From Palsa-1150 sp964531095 (GTDB lineage: Bacteria > Myxococcota_A > Polyangia > Polyangiales > Polyangiaceae), in contig CAZHED010000007.1 of the NCBI GenBank assembly GCA_964531095.1, positions 1 through 64,000 of the forward strand: 64,000 nt of DNA, written 5' to 3'. The translations under genes and the position numbers were made by a program. The notes below the pieces were generated by a model that saw only the letters and a program-made list of their open reading frames with translations, made no database searches and was not told the DNA's origin. Of the stretch, positions 1-9,677 are shown one piece after another. Each line of letters begins with the position of its first letter. The first letter of the stretch is position 1.

Positions 1-51
1 CCTGGAAGACCATGGCGCAGCCACAATTAACCCTACTTCAGAGACGGGACA

Positions 52-609
52 CTAGTGCTGCAGACGGCGCTGCGCACTGTCGCGAGCCTCGGCGGAGGCC
101 GCGCTCAGCAGCAAGGTCAGTCGGCTGCGCAACTCCCCACCGGCGTCGACCGGCATCTTGCCCTCCGTGGTGACGATCCACACGTGGGGGCGTGACGCCA
201 GGATTTCGGCGCCAAGCGCGTCCCGCTCGGCCTGCGACACGGCGCGCACGACGCGGGGGAACAGGTCCGCCTCCTCGCTGCGTACATGCTCGCCAAAGAG
301 TGCACGAAGCACGGCGATTCGCTCCCTGAACGAAGGGTCGCCCACGTTGGTCTTGAGAACGTTCCGCAGCTCGGCTCGGAGGAAGAGGTGCTCGTCACCA
401 CCTCGACCGCCCTCATCGGGCAGCTCGTCGAGAACGCACCGCACCGCCGGATAGAACACGGCCTCCTCGGCGGCCAGATGGGCGATGAGCTCCTCGGCGA
501 GCCGTGACACGAAGGACGACCGCGCGCGTCGACGCGCCGCGTACGCGATTTCGTCGAACAGCTGCTCGATGACCCGATGTTGCGCGACAAGGGCAAGGGT
601 GGCGTCCAT
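52..609 (-). CDS. Hemerythrin-like HHE domain protein
   Basis: The 185-residue product is mostly alpha-helical and carries the HHE cation-binding pattern: an N-terminal H-R-V-I-E-Q-L-F, then LIAHLAAEEAVFYP, then EHLFLRAEL, then FGEHVRSEEADLFP. These are the His and Glu ligands expected for a non-haem di-iron four-helix bundle. The family binds oxygen, NO or iron; the substrate here is unknown. The start is set at the internal ATG (MDATL) because an AAGGAG sequence lies upstream of it; an ATG 24 bases earlier would overlap that ribosome site. No signal peptide is visible, so it is probably cytoplasmic. It is the most downstream member of a minus-strand run. The family call is solid and the physiological role is open. 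Confidence 0.85.
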   Translation of the reverse strand: MDATLALVAQHRVIEQLFDEIAYAARRRARSSFVSRLAEELIAHLAAEEAVFYPAVRCVLDELPDEGGRGGDEHLFLRAELRNVLKTNVGDPSFRERIAVLRALFGEHVRSEEADLFPRVVRAVSQAERDALGAEILASRPHVWIVTTEGKMPVDAGGELRSRLTLLLSAASAEARDSAQRRLQH

Positions 610-667
610 CGCTTTTGATCGTCTCCTTCTCATTTACGAGTTTCGGTCCGGCAAAATCGCGGTGCCG

Positions 668-1249
668 TCATGGCGCGACGATCGTGATCTCGACTCGCTT
701 GCTACAATTCGTGCCGCCCTGGCATTCCGCAGCTCCTTGCGCGACTTTCGCTATCACGCGCGTGGGTGCCACCCCACGCGACCCGAGAATTTCGCGCACG
801 ACGTGCCGGTGCTCCTCGTCTCCGGACACGCCGATTGCTTGCTGCGCCATGGCCCCTCCCTGGCTCATGCAATCGGCGATCGACTCGAGGACCGCGAGCC
901 AGATCGTGTCCTGATCGAGCTCGCCAATGTGCTGGCGGACGAGGCGCAACGTAGGGCAGCTTGCGACGACCTCGCGCGCCACGACGAGCTCGGCGTCGTC
1001 TTCGTCCGTCTCGTCCGTGCTGCGTGGGTCGGAACCCCTCTCCCGTGCGACGGCCGCCTTCGGCGACTTAGGAGGCACCGAGGCGGACGCGACCTGGGGG
1101 GCGGACGTTGCCGCATGCGCGGCCGGCGCTGCGGCCGGGGTTGCCGGGGCCTTCGTCGCGGCATTTCCGCCGCCGCACGCCGCGATCATCCCGGCGAGAG
1201 AGAACGAAACGGCCACTTTGGCGGCACGGCTGCGATGAATCGACATCAT
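668..1249 (-). CDS. Lipoprotein with diverged OmpA-like C-terminal domain
   Basis: This 193-residue protein begins with a signal peptide ending in a lipobox (IAAC), so it should be lipid-anchored. An Ala/Pro-rich linker follows to about residue 70, then an acidic stretch. The last ~90 residues resemble an OmpA-type peptidoglycan-binding domain: a helix, an I-G-V-S-G-D-E-E strand turn, then SRGVAPTRV and a terminal KRVEITI strand like the family's NRRVEI. The usual GHTD aspartate and the paired arginine are not clearly present, so peptidoglycan binding may be lost. The start is chosen by a strong AGGAGGAG directly before ATG-ATG. It lies between the hemerythrin-like gene and glmU. Confidence 0.65.
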   Translation of the reverse strand: MMSIHRSRAAKVAVSFSLAGMIAACGGGNAATKAPATPAAAPAAHAATSAPQVASASVPPKSPKAAVARERGSDPRSTDETDEDDAELVVAREVVASCPTLRLVRQHIGELDQDTIWLAVLESIADCMSQGGAMAQQAIGVSGDEEHRHVVREILGSRGVAPTRVIAKVAQGAAECQGGTNCSKRVEITIVAP

Positions 1250-1482
1250 GCTCCTCCTGCTTCGCGCACCACACCTCCGGTGCCTCATGAGACGAGCCGA
1301 GCCGAGTGCAGCGGTCGTGCCGCCGTACCCGTGCCGGCAGTTCGCGCATCGCACGGCAACCGCCCTCCCCACCGGGCCGAGCCCGCCACGCAATACCGCC
1401 ACGCTCATGTGCGCAACGCGGCCATCCTCGTCGTGGCAATTCGCCACGGGCGCGCCAAAAAAGCGCCCTCCGAAACGAAGCC

Positions 1483-2895
1483 CTACTTGCTCGAAGCTTT
1501 CGCGGCCCTCAAACGGGCTCGCAGCCTCGCGGCATAGCCTTCCTTGTTGTCTTGCTTCGCGCGCCCGATGGCCAGGGCGTCCGCGGGGACGTCCCTGGTC
1601 ACGGTCGTCCCGGTCGCGACGTACGCGTTCGCGCCGATCGTGACGGGAGCAACGATCTGCGAGTCGCTCCCGATGAAGGCCCCCTCCTCGATGACGGTCG
1701 TGTGCTTCTGAAAGCCATCGTAATTGCAGAAAATCGTCCCAGCGCCAACGTTGGCTCGCTCGCCGATGATCCCGTCCCCGAGGTACGCGAGGTGGTTCGC
1801 CTTTGCGCCGCGACGCATGCGTGTCTTCTTCGTTTCGACGAAGTTGCCGACATGGGCCTCTTCGCCGATGTCGCTCTCCGGACGCAGGTGAGCGAACGGA
1901 CCCACGTGCGCGCGCGCGCCGATGGTCGAGTCGGTGGCGACCGAGTAGGGCTTCACGACGGCCCCCTCGCCCACTTCCACGTTCGTGAGGACGCAGCCCA
2001 CGTCGACGATCGCCCCGCTGGCGACGCGCGTGCGACCGCGGAGGACGGCGCCGACCTCCACAGTCGCATCCGGCTCGAGCACGACTCCGGCGTCGATTTG
2101 CGCTCCGTCGCGCACGGTCGCGCCGGCGAGGCGCCATCGGCGTGCGATTCGGGCACGCATCACGGCCTCGACCCGCACGAGCTGCTCGCGGTCGTTCACA
2201 CCCGCGAGCACGTCCGCCGGACGATTGACCGTCTCGATGCGCTCTCCCGCGCGGCTGGCGAACGAGACCACGTCGGTCAAGTAGAGCTCCCCTTGCGCGT
2301 TGTTGGGGACGAGGGTGGCCAGCGCTTCGCGGAGCAGCGAAACCCGCCCCGCGTAGACACCCGCGTTGATCTCGCGGACCGCGCGCTCGTCCTCCCCGTG
2401 CAAGTCGCGCTCTTCGCGGACATCGACCGCCACGCCCCCCTTGCGAAGCACGCGGCCATAGCCCGCGGGATCGTCGACGATGCACGTCGCGAGCGACAAA
2501 CCGGCGGAAACAGGGCCTGCATCGAGGGGCGCGAGGACCGCTCGAACGTCGTCCGCAGTGACGAGCGGCACGTCGCCGTAGAGCACGAGCACGCGCGACG
2601 CCCGCGATCCGGAGGCCGCCAGACCGGCGCGCGCGGCGTCTCCCGTCCCGCGCTGCTGTTCTTGCACCGCGATGCGTACGCGCTCGACCCCAAACGCGCG
2701 CGCGAGGTACTCTTCGACGAGCCGCCGCCCGTGGCCCACGACGACGACGACTTCGCCGCATCCGGCGTCGAGCGCCGCCTGGACGCCGAAGTGCACGATC
2801 GGCAGGCCGCACACGGTATGCATCACCTTGGGGAGAGCGCTCTTCATGCGCGTCCCCTGCCCTGCCGCGAGAACGATGGCGATCGTCGTTTGCAT
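1483..2895 (-). CDS. glmU: Bifunctional GlmU: GlcN-1-P acetyltransferase / GlcNAc-1-P uridyltransferase
   Basis: GlmU carries out the last two steps of UDP-GlcNAc synthesis, needed for peptidoglycan and LPS. At 470 residues it has family length. The N-terminal nucleotidyltransferase half has the signature LAAGQGTRMKSALPK (residues 9-23), with R16 and K23 as the expected catalytic residues. The C-terminal half is a left-handed beta-helix of hexapeptide repeats with AHLRPES and the acetyltransferase motif NHLAYLGD containing the catalytic His. glmM, the preceding enzyme, lies at 41.3 kb in the same window. The gene is followed 9 bases later on the minus strand by the lytic transglycosylase gene upstream of it, suggesting one transcript. 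Confidence 0.97.
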   Translation of the reverse strand: MQTTIAIVLAAGQGTRMKSALPKVMHTVCGLPIVHFGVQAALDAGCGEVVVVVGHGRRLVEEYLARAFGVERVRIAVQEQQRGTGDAARAGLAASGSRASRVLVLYGDVPLVTADDVRAVLAPLDAGPVSAGLSLATCIVDDPAGYGRVLRKGGVAVDVREERDLHGEDERAVREINAGVYAGRVSLLREALATLVPNNAQGELYLTDVVSFASRAGERIETVNRPADVLAGVNDREQLVRVEAVMRARIARRWRLAGATVRDGAQIDAGVVLEPDATVEVGAVLRGRTRVASGAIVDVGCVLTNVEVGEGAVVKPYSVATDSTIGARAHVGPFAHLRPESDIGEEAHVGNFVETKKTRMRRGAKANHLAYLGDGIIGERANVGAGTIFCNYDGFQKHTTVIEEGAFIGSDSQIVAPVTIGANAYVATGTTVTRDVPADALAIGRAKQDNKEGYAARLRARLRAAKASSK

Positions 2896-2904
2896 GCGCG
2901 GGTG

Positions 2905-4905
2905 TCAGGGCAAGAGGTCGGGAAGAGGCGGGGCCGGCGCCGGTCCCACGGGGATCGGCGCGTTGTTGGACGCCGTCGCGCCGTTCGCGGCGGGGAGTGT
3001 GACGGAGCTCGGTACGTAGACGACGACCGTCTCCCCTGCCTTGAGCGGGTCGGTGCGGCCTCGCCGGTTGACTCGCTCCATCGTGCGCGCACCCACCTCG
3101 AAGCGCTTGCCGATCGAACCGATCGTGTCGCCCGCCTTGGCGGCGACGGTCACGCGCTTGTGCCCTTTGCCCTGGTCGAGCGAGGCGAAAAATTCGTCGG
3201 TTCCGACGGCGACCACGTGCACGTCTTCCTCCTTGGCGACGACGACGCGGGATAGATCCGCGTCCGGAGCCACGAACACCTGCAAGGTCATCCCTTCCTG
3301 AAGGCGAGCGCTCGCGTCGAGGTCGTTCCAGCGACACAAGTCGTCCACCGACACATGGGTCGCGCTCGCGACTTCGCTCAGCGTGTCGCCCGCGAGGACG
3401 CGGTAGAAGACCCGCCGACGATTCGGGTAGACGAACTCGTCGGACGGCACGACGACGCTCTGCTTCGGTCCCGCGACCGGGACCACGTCGGTCGGCGTCG
3501 GCGACGGTCCGTCGACCTTCGGAACGAGCAACACCGTTCCGCCACGGATTGCCTCACCAGGCCCGATCGTGTTGAGGTCGACGAGCCGCTGCGTCGTCGT
3601 CATGTGCGCAGCGGCGACTTGGTCGAGGCTCTCCCCGAAGCGCACCACGTATCGGTCGAGCGGCGGCAGATCCTTTCGTGTTCGGGCGATCATCTGCACG
3701 AACGTCGGGCCTTTGCCCCGGGGCACTCGGAGCCGGTAGCGCGAGTCGCCGTCGCCCGCGGGAGGGGTCCGCGCCGCGCGCAACTCCGGGTTGAGGACCT
3801 CGATGTCCTTGGGGTCACAGCCTGCCGCTTGCGCGGCCAGCCCCAGGGACATACCCGGCGGAGCCTCGACCTCATCGGTCTCGATGGCCGGATCGACGGC
3901 AAGGTCCCCGAAGCCGAACGCCGCCAAGTTGTGGGCCACCACGGAGGCAGCGAGGATCTTCGGAACGTACAGCGTCGTTTCCCACGGGAGCGTTCCCTCG
4001 GTTCGCGCCAAGGTCCAGAAGTCGTTCGTGTTGTAGCGCCGCACGACCGACGCGAGACCCGCGTGGCCCATGTTGTAGGCGGCCAGAACGAGCTCCCAGC
4101 TCCCGAAGCGTCGATGCAAATCGCCGAGCAAGTCGCAGGCGGCCACCGTCGCCAGGTCCGGGCTGTAACGCTGATCGACCCATCGGTCCATCAACAGGCC
4201 GTAGATCTTCGCCGTTTCGGGCATCAACTGCCAGAGGCCGGCCGCCCCCGATGCCGATCGCGCGCTCGGGTCGAAGCCGCTCTCGATCATTGAGACCCAG
4301 ACCAGATCCTCGGGGAGCGATTTGAGGCGAAGGGCGCGGCGCATGCTGTCGCGAAAGCGGCCCGAATGGCGGAACAGGTTTGCGAACGTGGCGTGCCCGC
4401 GCGGGTCTTCGCGGAAAAAACGGAGATAGCGCACGACACGCTCGTCCCAGCGCACGGGCAAGTCGGGCATGTCGAGGTGGGCGAGCCACGCCACGTCGCT
4501 CGTGCTGTCGCTCGGCGGCGGCACCGTGGGGCCGCTGGGCGGCACCCCCGATGCGTGGACCTGAGGCCCGACGTCACGAGGCAACACCAGCGGGAGATCG
4601 GCTGGCCAGGCGCTGCCCGGCGCAGGCGCCGCGGGCGCGAAGAGCTCGCGCTCGGCCTCCCGAAGCGCGGCGAGCTCCGGGCTCTCCGCCCCGAGCCACG
4701 TGTCGTCGACCAGCGGACCTCCCGCGATGGCTCGCCGGGCGCCTGCATCGCCAGCGCGCGAGCCCCTTCCCCGGGGGGCGGGCTTCGAGCTGCCCGCCGC
4801 CTTTCCCGGTTTGGCCACGCGAGCCGGATCCGCCGCATGCGCCACCGAGAGAGAGGTGAGCACCGCGAAACCGAGCGCCCCGGGCAGGAGCCGCCGCCGA
4901 ATCAT
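2905..4905 (-). CDS. MltD-type lytic transglycosylase with LysM repeats
   Basis: This secreted murein hydrolase cleaves the glycan strand between MurNAc and GlcNAc. A Sec signal peptide (MIRRRLLPGALGFAVLTSLS...AHA) sets the start at 4905; the 23 codons readable upstream would bury it. A Pro-rich region is followed by an SLT domain with the catalytic Glu in WVSMIESGFDP and the downstream GLWQLMPETAKIYGL and AYNMGH motifs. Three LysM-like modules come next (around RYVVRFGESL, FYRVLAGDTLSEVAS and VTVAAKAGDTIGSIG), then a Pro-rich tail. It is larger than E. coli MltD (666 against ~450 residues) because of the long N-terminal linker. It sits directly upstream of glmU and downstream of vanW, forming an envelope cluster. 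Confidence 0.92.
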   Translation of the reverse strand: MIRRRLLPGALGFAVLTSLSVAHAADPARVAKPGKAAGSSKPAPRGRGSRAGDAGARRAIAGGPLVDDTWLGAESPELAALREAERELFAPAAPAPGSAWPADLPLVLPRDVGPQVHASGVPPSGPTVPPPSDSTSDVAWLAHLDMPDLPVRWDERVVRYLRFFREDPRGHATFANLFRHSGRFRDSMRRALRLKSLPEDLVWVSMIESGFDPSARSASGAAGLWQLMPETAKIYGLLMDRWVDQRYSPDLATVAACDLLGDLHRRFGSWELVLAAYNMGHAGLASVVRRYNTNDFWTLARTEGTLPWETTLYVPKILAASVVAHNLAAFGFGDLAVDPAIETDEVEAPPGMSLGLAAQAAGCDPKDIEVLNPELRAARTPPAGDGDSRYRLRVPRGKGPTFVQMIARTRKDLPPLDRYVVRFGESLDQVAAAHMTTTQRLVDLNTIGPGEAIRGGTVLLVPKVDGPSPTPTDVVPVAGPKQSVVVPSDEFVYPNRRRVFYRVLAGDTLSEVASATHVSVDDLCRWNDLDASARLQEGMTLQVFVAPDADLSRVVVAKEEDVHVVAVGTDEFFASLDQGKGHKRVTVAAKAGDTIGSIGKRFEVGARTMERVNRRGRTDPLKAGETVVVYVPSSVTLPAANGATASNNAPIPVGPAPAPPLPDLLP

Positions 4906-4961
4906 CGCATTCACCGAAAAACGGTCGCACGCGCAACGGGTGTGGTCAAATTCGGGCAGAC

Positions 4962-6470
4962 TCATCCCCCCCATATCGTCTGCTCGGGGTCGCTAGTCCG
5001 AGGCGCAGGAGCGGAGCCGGCATTATCGGGATTCGGGAAGTCCTCGCCGAGGGGAGGCAAATCGGTTTCGTCGTACCCGGGCGGCACTTTCCAGATTTCG
5101 GTCGTCGGGGGATACGTGTCGCGCGAGGTCTCCACGCGGCTCGGTCCGCCACGCGGCACGATGAGACGCTTGCGAAGGAGCTTGATGCCGTCGAGCCCCT
5201 TCTGCTTCCGCCTCGGCTTGCCGATGGTCGGATCGGCGATCACTTTGCGCTCGAACGGCGTCTTCGACAGTACGGTCCGCATGAGCGCGACACGCACCGG
5301 TTTGTCGGCGCCGAGGAGCTGCATCGTCACGTCGTTCGGTCCCACCGTAGCGTGCACGACCACGGGGAACGCGTACGGGTTGCGGAGCTTGAGGTCGACG
5401 ACGGGATAAACGACCGTCGCATCGAGGCCGACGGGCAGGTAGGCGCTGGGCCGGGAGTGCGGCAAGCGCTGCACGATGTCGAGCCCGCCGAAGAACGCGA
5501 TCGCGTGAAGCGTCGAAGCGACCTGGCAGGTTCCGCCGCCGGTTCCCTCGACCATCTCGCCCTTGTAGATCTCGAAAGCCTTCTGAAAGCCGTTGTCCCC
5601 GCTGCGCGCGCCCACCACGTCGTTGAAGCTGACTAGCTCGCCCGGTTCGATGACCAGCCCGTCCAGGTGCCCCGCGGCCACCTCGATGTTCTGGGCGCGC
5701 AGCCCCTGGTCGCCGCGCCGCGAGAAGTAGGTGACGAAAGACGCAAGTTGGTGCGAGACGTCGACGCTCGCGAGCGACGCCGTGGTGACGTGTGGAGAGA
5801 CGACGGCGAACGGAAGGATCACGTCCGTGGTGGTGGGGTCGACGGCGGCGCGGGCAATCGCTCCGATCGCGGCGTCGACGTCGAGCGCGCGACCATCGCG
5901 CTCGGGAACGCCCGAGTGGCGCTCCACATCGAGCCGTGCGGCGACAGCCGCGACGTCGAGGTCCTCTTTCAGCGGCAGAAGGCGATCGAGGGCGACGCGC
6001 GTGTCGACACCCGGCTGCAGCGGCACGTCGAGCGCCCCGGTACGCGCCCGATCCGCCAGCCGAGCGCGGGTGGCCATGTCACCGAGGCGGCCGAGACGCA
6101 GGGCCCGCGCCGTCACGGAATCGACGTCCACGTCGACGCCGAGGGCACCCAACGTCGTCTCCGCGATCACGCGCACGTCGGCGCCGTCTTGCACGAGGAG
6201 CCGCAAGCGCCGGCTTTGCAAGACGCGCACGCGGGCCTCGACCTGAGGACGCAGCGCCGCACCCCGGACGAGCGGCACCCCGTCGACCCGGAGCCCAGGC
6301 AGGGCTCGGCCACGATCCGTCAAAAGGAGCGGCCACCATCGCAGACAAGCCCCTCGCACCCACAGGCCCGCCCCGAGTGAGAGGAGCCCGATGATGACAA
6401 GTCGCCAGGCAGTGCGGCTCAAGGCGTGTCTCCCAACGCGAAAGCGCGCGCGAGCGGTGATCGCCCGCAT
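4962..6470 (-). CDS. VanW family protein, membrane-anchored
   Basis: The 502-residue protein has one N-terminal transmembrane segment (WRLVIIGLLSLGAGLWV) and a long periplasmic part. The C-terminal half holds the VanW signature: EPGELVSFNDVVGARSGDNG, then EGTGGGTCQVASTLHAI, then LPHSRPSAYLP and DLKLRNPYAFPV. The N-terminal periplasmic region resembles the peptidoglycan-binding-like segments that often precede VanW domains. VanW proteins are found near vancomycin-resistance and cell-wall genes but have no proven reaction. It is the first gene of the minus-strand run and is divergent from the Ser/Thr kinase across a 146-bp gap that should hold both promoters. Confidence 0.9.
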   Translation of the reverse strand: MRAITARARFRVGRHALSRTAWRLVIIGLLSLGAGLWVRGACLRWWPLLLTDRGRALPGLRVDGVPLVRGAALRPQVEARVRVLQSRRLRLLVQDGADVRVIAETTLGALGVDVDVDSVTARALRLGRLGDMATRARLADRARTGALDVPLQPGVDTRVALDRLLPLKEDLDVAAVAARLDVERHSGVPERDGRALDVDAAIGAIARAAVDPTTTDVILPFAVVSPHVTTASLASVDVSHQLASFVTYFSRRGDQGLRAQNIEVAAGHLDGLVIEPGELVSFNDVVGARSGDNGFQKAFEIYKGEMVEGTGGGTCQVASTLHAIAFFGGLDIVQRLPHSRPSAYLPVGLDATVVYPVVDLKLRNPYAFPVVVHATVGPNDVTMQLLGADKPVRVALMRTVLSKTPFERKVIADPTIGKPRRKQKGLDGIKLLRKRLIVPRGGPSRVETSRDTYPPTTEIWKVPPGYDETDLPPLGEDFPNPDNAGSAPAPRTSDPEQTIWGG

Positions 6471-6616
6471 CCCCGGGCGGCCCGCCGCACGCTAGCATCA
6501 CCCGTTGAGGTACGCATCGCCCGCTTGCACCCTATGGATGATTCACGAGAAAATCAGGAGGGTCGCGACGATCATCGGCGCGCAGTGCCTCTCGCTGCCC
6601 CCATGGTCGAGACTCT

Positions 6617-8344
6617 ATGAAGGCTTGCGTCCAGTGCCATCTGCGTTATCCGGGGGACGCCCTCTACTGCTTCGTCGACGGCGCGGAGCTTGCGTCTATC
6701 CGCGACCCGCGGATCGGGACAACCATCGCGGGGCGTTACCTCATCGAGGAAGTGATCGGCGAGGGAGGGATGGCGACAGTCTATCGCGCACGACACAAGC
6801 TCGTCGACCGTCCCTGCGCCGTCAAAGTCATGAACCGCACGTTGGCCGCCGACGACACGGTGCGCGAGCGGTTTCGCCGCGAGGCCAAGAGCACGCAGAT
6901 CCTCGCCCACCCGAACGTCATCGAGATTTTCGACCACGGCGAAACGACCGACGGGATCCCGTACATGGTCATGGAGCTCCTGAACGGGCGGACGCTCGCC
7001 GAGCTCCTCACCGGCGGCGTGCTCCCGCTCGCGCGCGCCATCCCAATCCTGATCCAGCTCGCACGCGGCATCGCACGCGCGCACGACCTGGGCGTCGTGC
7101 ACAGGGATCTGAAGCCTGAAAACGTATTCATCTGCCAGCGCGCCGACGGGAGCGACCTGGTCAAGATCCTCGACTTCGGCATCGCACGCTCGCGCACCGA
7201 CCCGCGCTTGACGGGCGTCGGAGAGCTCTTCGGAACACCCCAGTACATTGCGCCCGAACGCGTGAGCAGCGGGGACGCCGGTCCGAGCGTCGATCTCTAC
7301 GCGCTCGGCGTCATCTTTTACGAAGTCACGACGGGCAAGCTTCCCTTCGAGGCGAGCGATCCCGCGACGTTCTTGGTCAAGCACCTGAACGAGCGCCCGC
7401 TGCCTCCTCGCTCGGTCGAGCCACAGGTGCCGGCGAAGCTCGACGCGCTGGTCATGCAGCTGCTCGAGAAGGATCCGCGCGCACGTCCTGTGGATGCCCA
7501 TCGCGTCGAACAGGACCTCCTCGCCCTGGCCGGCGCGCTCCACGCACCGGTGCCGCCGGATCCCGAGAAAGACCCGGCGAGCTCGCACCCCGTCGTGCTC
7601 CCGCCGCCGACAGCGGCCCCGGACCGCCCCGGAGAGTGGACTCGTCGACTCGACGTGTTCCAGCAAATGCTCTCGCAGTCCCGCGGGGCGAAGCCCGAAA
7701 AGGCGCTGTCCGAGATCCGCCAGCTCGTGGTGGAGCTCGCCGAGGCCCGCGCTTCCCGCGAGCACGAGCAGCGGGAGCTCGAAGAAATCGACGCGCGGGG
7801 CCGGGAGGGACGACAGCGCTTCGGCGCCGCGGTCGACGCGCTCGGGCTGGACGCGTCGAGGGCGCGCGACGAGCTTCGCGCGGCGCGCATCGACTTCGAT
7901 CGACTGGCGCACCACTCGAAGCGCGCGGCGGGGGCTTACGCGGGCGCCTTGCGCGAGGTCGTCACATGGGAGGGACGCGCCGGCCTCGAGGAGCCACACG
8001 CCCAGCTCGCCGAAGGGTATCGCCAATGTGCCCAGGCGGTCGACGCCTGGATCGCCGCCCGCCGCATCGAGCGTTCCGCGCAGGCCACGCTGGACGACAA
8101 AGGGCGCACGGTCACCGATCTCGACTACCAGCTCGCCGAGTTGCGCGCCGCCCTGGCGAGTCAAGAGCAGGCGGTCGACCGAGAGCGCGAAACGGCGCAT
8201 CGGCGCCTCGTAGAGCGAAACGCGCGCGCCGAGGTCATCGAGTCGCGTCTCCTCGAGCTGGCCACGAGCTTTTGCGAGCCCCTGCGTGGCCGTCCCGAGC
8301 TGGGGACCCTCTTTCGCCGGCTCGAGGCCGACGCGTTGGCCTAG
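6617..8344 (+). CDS. Hanks-type Ser/Thr protein kinase with N-terminal Cys motif and C-terminal coiled coil
   Basis: The 575-residue protein opens with a short Cys motif (C4, C7 and C18), like the zinc-ribbon start of many myxobacterial kinases but with only three cysteines visible. The kinase domain covers about residues 38-310: glycine loop GEGGMATV (48-55), K70 in CAVKVM, HRDLKPEN (162-169), DFG (186-188) and APE (212-214), so all catalytic residues are present. From about residue 350 to 560 the chain is highly charged and probably coiled coil. No transmembrane segment is seen, so it should be cytoplasmic. It precedes glgC by 60 bp in the same direction; its substrate is not evident. Confidence 0.93.
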   Translation: MKACVQCHLRYPGDALYCFVDGAELASIRDPRIGTTIAGRYLIEEVIGEGGMATVYRARHKLVDRPCAVKVMNRTLAADDTVRERFRREAKSTQILAHPNVIEIFDHGETTDGIPYMVMELLNGRTLAELLTGGVLPLARAIPILIQLARGIARAHDLGVVHRDLKPENVFICQRADGSDLVKILDFGIARSRTDPRLTGVGELFGTPQYIAPERVSSGDAGPSVDLYALGVIFYEVTTGKLPFEASDPATFLVKHLNERPLPPRSVEPQVPAKLDALVMQLLEKDPRARPVDAHRVEQDLLALAGALHAPVPPDPEKDPASSHPVVLPPPTAAPDRPGEWTRRLDVFQQMLSQSRGAKPEKALSEIRQLVVELAEARASREHEQRELEEIDARGREGRQRFGAAVDALGLDASRARDELRAARIDFDRLAHHSKRAAGAYAGALREVVTWEGRAGLEEPHAQLAEGYRQCAQAVDAWIAARRIERSAQATLDDKGRTVTDLDYQLAELRAALASQEQAVDRERETAHRRLVERNARAEVIESRLLELATSFCEPLRGRPELGTLFRRLEADALA

Positions 8345-8404
8345 TGCAGCCTCCGCCCCGCCGAGAGCCCTGCTATATGTCCGCCGACACCCCCCGGACC
8401 ACCC

Positions 8405-9670
8405 ATGAACGGCACGGCATTCAACGTGGACACGAACCAGGTGCTCGTGATGGTGCTCGCCGGCGGCGAAGGCAAGCGCCTGTTCCCGCTGACGCTCGAT
8501 CGAGCAAAGCCCGCGGTGCCCTTCGGCGGGCGCTACCGCATCATCGACATCGTTCTGTCGAACTTCGTCAACTCCGGCCTATCGCGCATCAAGGTGCTCA
8601 CGCAGTACAAGAGCGCATCGCTCGAGGAGCACATCGCGCGAAATTGGCGGCTCGCCCCGATCCTCGATCAGTTCATCGAGGCGATCCCGGCGCAGCAGCG
8701 CACCGGTAAGGCCTGGTACCGCGGCTCCGCCGACGCGGTGTGGCAGTGCCAGCACGTCATCAACGACGAGCGGCCCGACTTGATTTGCATCTTCGGCGCC
8801 GACCACGTCTACAAGATGGACGTTCGGCAGATGCTGGCGTTCCACGAGAGCGCGCGCGCCGACGCAACCGTCGCGGCCATCCCGGTGCCGCGCGAAACCG
8901 CGAAGGAATACGGCATCATCGAGGTCGGTCGCGGGGGCCGCATCTTGGCGTTTCACGAGAAGGTCGACAATCCCCCGACGGTGCCCGGCAACGACCGGAT
9001 GTGCCTCGCTTCGATGGGAAACTATGTCTTTCGCCCCGACGTGCTCCTTCGCGAGCTCGGGGAAGACGAGAACCTCGAGGAGAGCCGTCACGATTTCGGG
9101 CACGACGTCTTGCCGCGCTTGGTCAAGAAGGGGGCCGACGTATTCGCGTACGACTTCGCAACGAACGCGGTGCCGGGGGAGGAGGGGCACAACCGCGGCT
9201 ACTGGCGCGACATCGGGACGATCGACGCGTACTTGGAAGCGCAGATGGATCTCATCGAGATCCACCCGCAGTTCAACCTCTACAACTTCAGATGGCCGAT
9301 TCGCACGGGAGCGACCCACGATCCGCCCGCCAAGTTCGTCTTTCGCGACGAGGCGCAGGCGCGCGTCGGCATCGCGACCGACTCGATGGTGAGCCACGGA
9401 TGCATCATCTCGGGAGGGCGCATCCACCGCAGTGTGCTCGGCATCGGATGCCGCGTAAACTCGTTCAGCGAAGTCGAAGAGAGCGTGCTCTTCGAGCGCG
9501 TGCGGGTCGGGCGGCACGCGAAGATCCGCCGGGCGATCATCGACAAGGACGTGGAGATCCCGTCCGGCACCATCATCGGCTTCGACCGCGAGGCCGATCG
9601 CGCTCGTTTCGTCGTGACCGAGTCGGGAACCGTGGTCATCCCCAAGCGCGCGAAGCTCGACGGCACATAG
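8405..9670 (+). CDS. glgC: Glucose-1-phosphate adenylyltransferase
   Basis: GlgC makes ADP-glucose from ATP and glucose-1-phosphate, the committed step of bacterial glycogen synthesis. The 421-residue product carries the nucleotide-binding signature LAGGEGKRLFPLT followed by AKPAVPFGGRYRIIDIVLSN, the YRGSADAVWQ motif, the FGADHVYKMD aspartate motif and a C-terminal left-handed beta-helix ending in G-T-V-V-I-P-K. It has family length. A metallophosphoesterase gene starts 7 bases after its stop. No other glycogen gene is in the window. Confidence 0.96.
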   Translation: MNGTAFNVDTNQVLVMVLAGGEGKRLFPLTLDRAKPAVPFGGRYRIIDIVLSNFVNSGLSRIKVLTQYKSASLEEHIARNWRLAPILDQFIEAIPAQQRTGKAWYRGSADAVWQCQHVINDERPDLICIFGADHVYKMDVRQMLAFHESARADATVAAIPVPRETAKEYGIIEVGRGGRILAFHEKVDNPPTVPGNDRMCLASMGNYVFRPDVLLRELGEDENLEESRHDFGHDVLPRLVKKGADVFAYDFATNAVPGEEGHNRGYWRDIGTIDAYLEAQMDLIEIHPQFNLYNFRWPIRTGATHDPPAKFVFRDEAQARVGIATDSMVSHGCIISGGRIHRSVLGIGCRVNSFSEVEESVLFERVRVGRHAKIRRAIIDKDVEIPSGTIIGFDREADRARFVVTESGTVVIPKRAKLDGT

Positions 9671-9677
9671 CGCGCGA

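Noticed and set aside
1250..3337. Very long Arg-rich open frame overlapping glmU and the transglycosylase on the minus strand
   Set aside because: It lies antisense-phase to strongly supported genes, has low-complexity Arg/Gly composition and arises from GC-rich stop avoidance. Only its last part (668-1249) has a ribosome site and a signal peptide, and that part is annotated.
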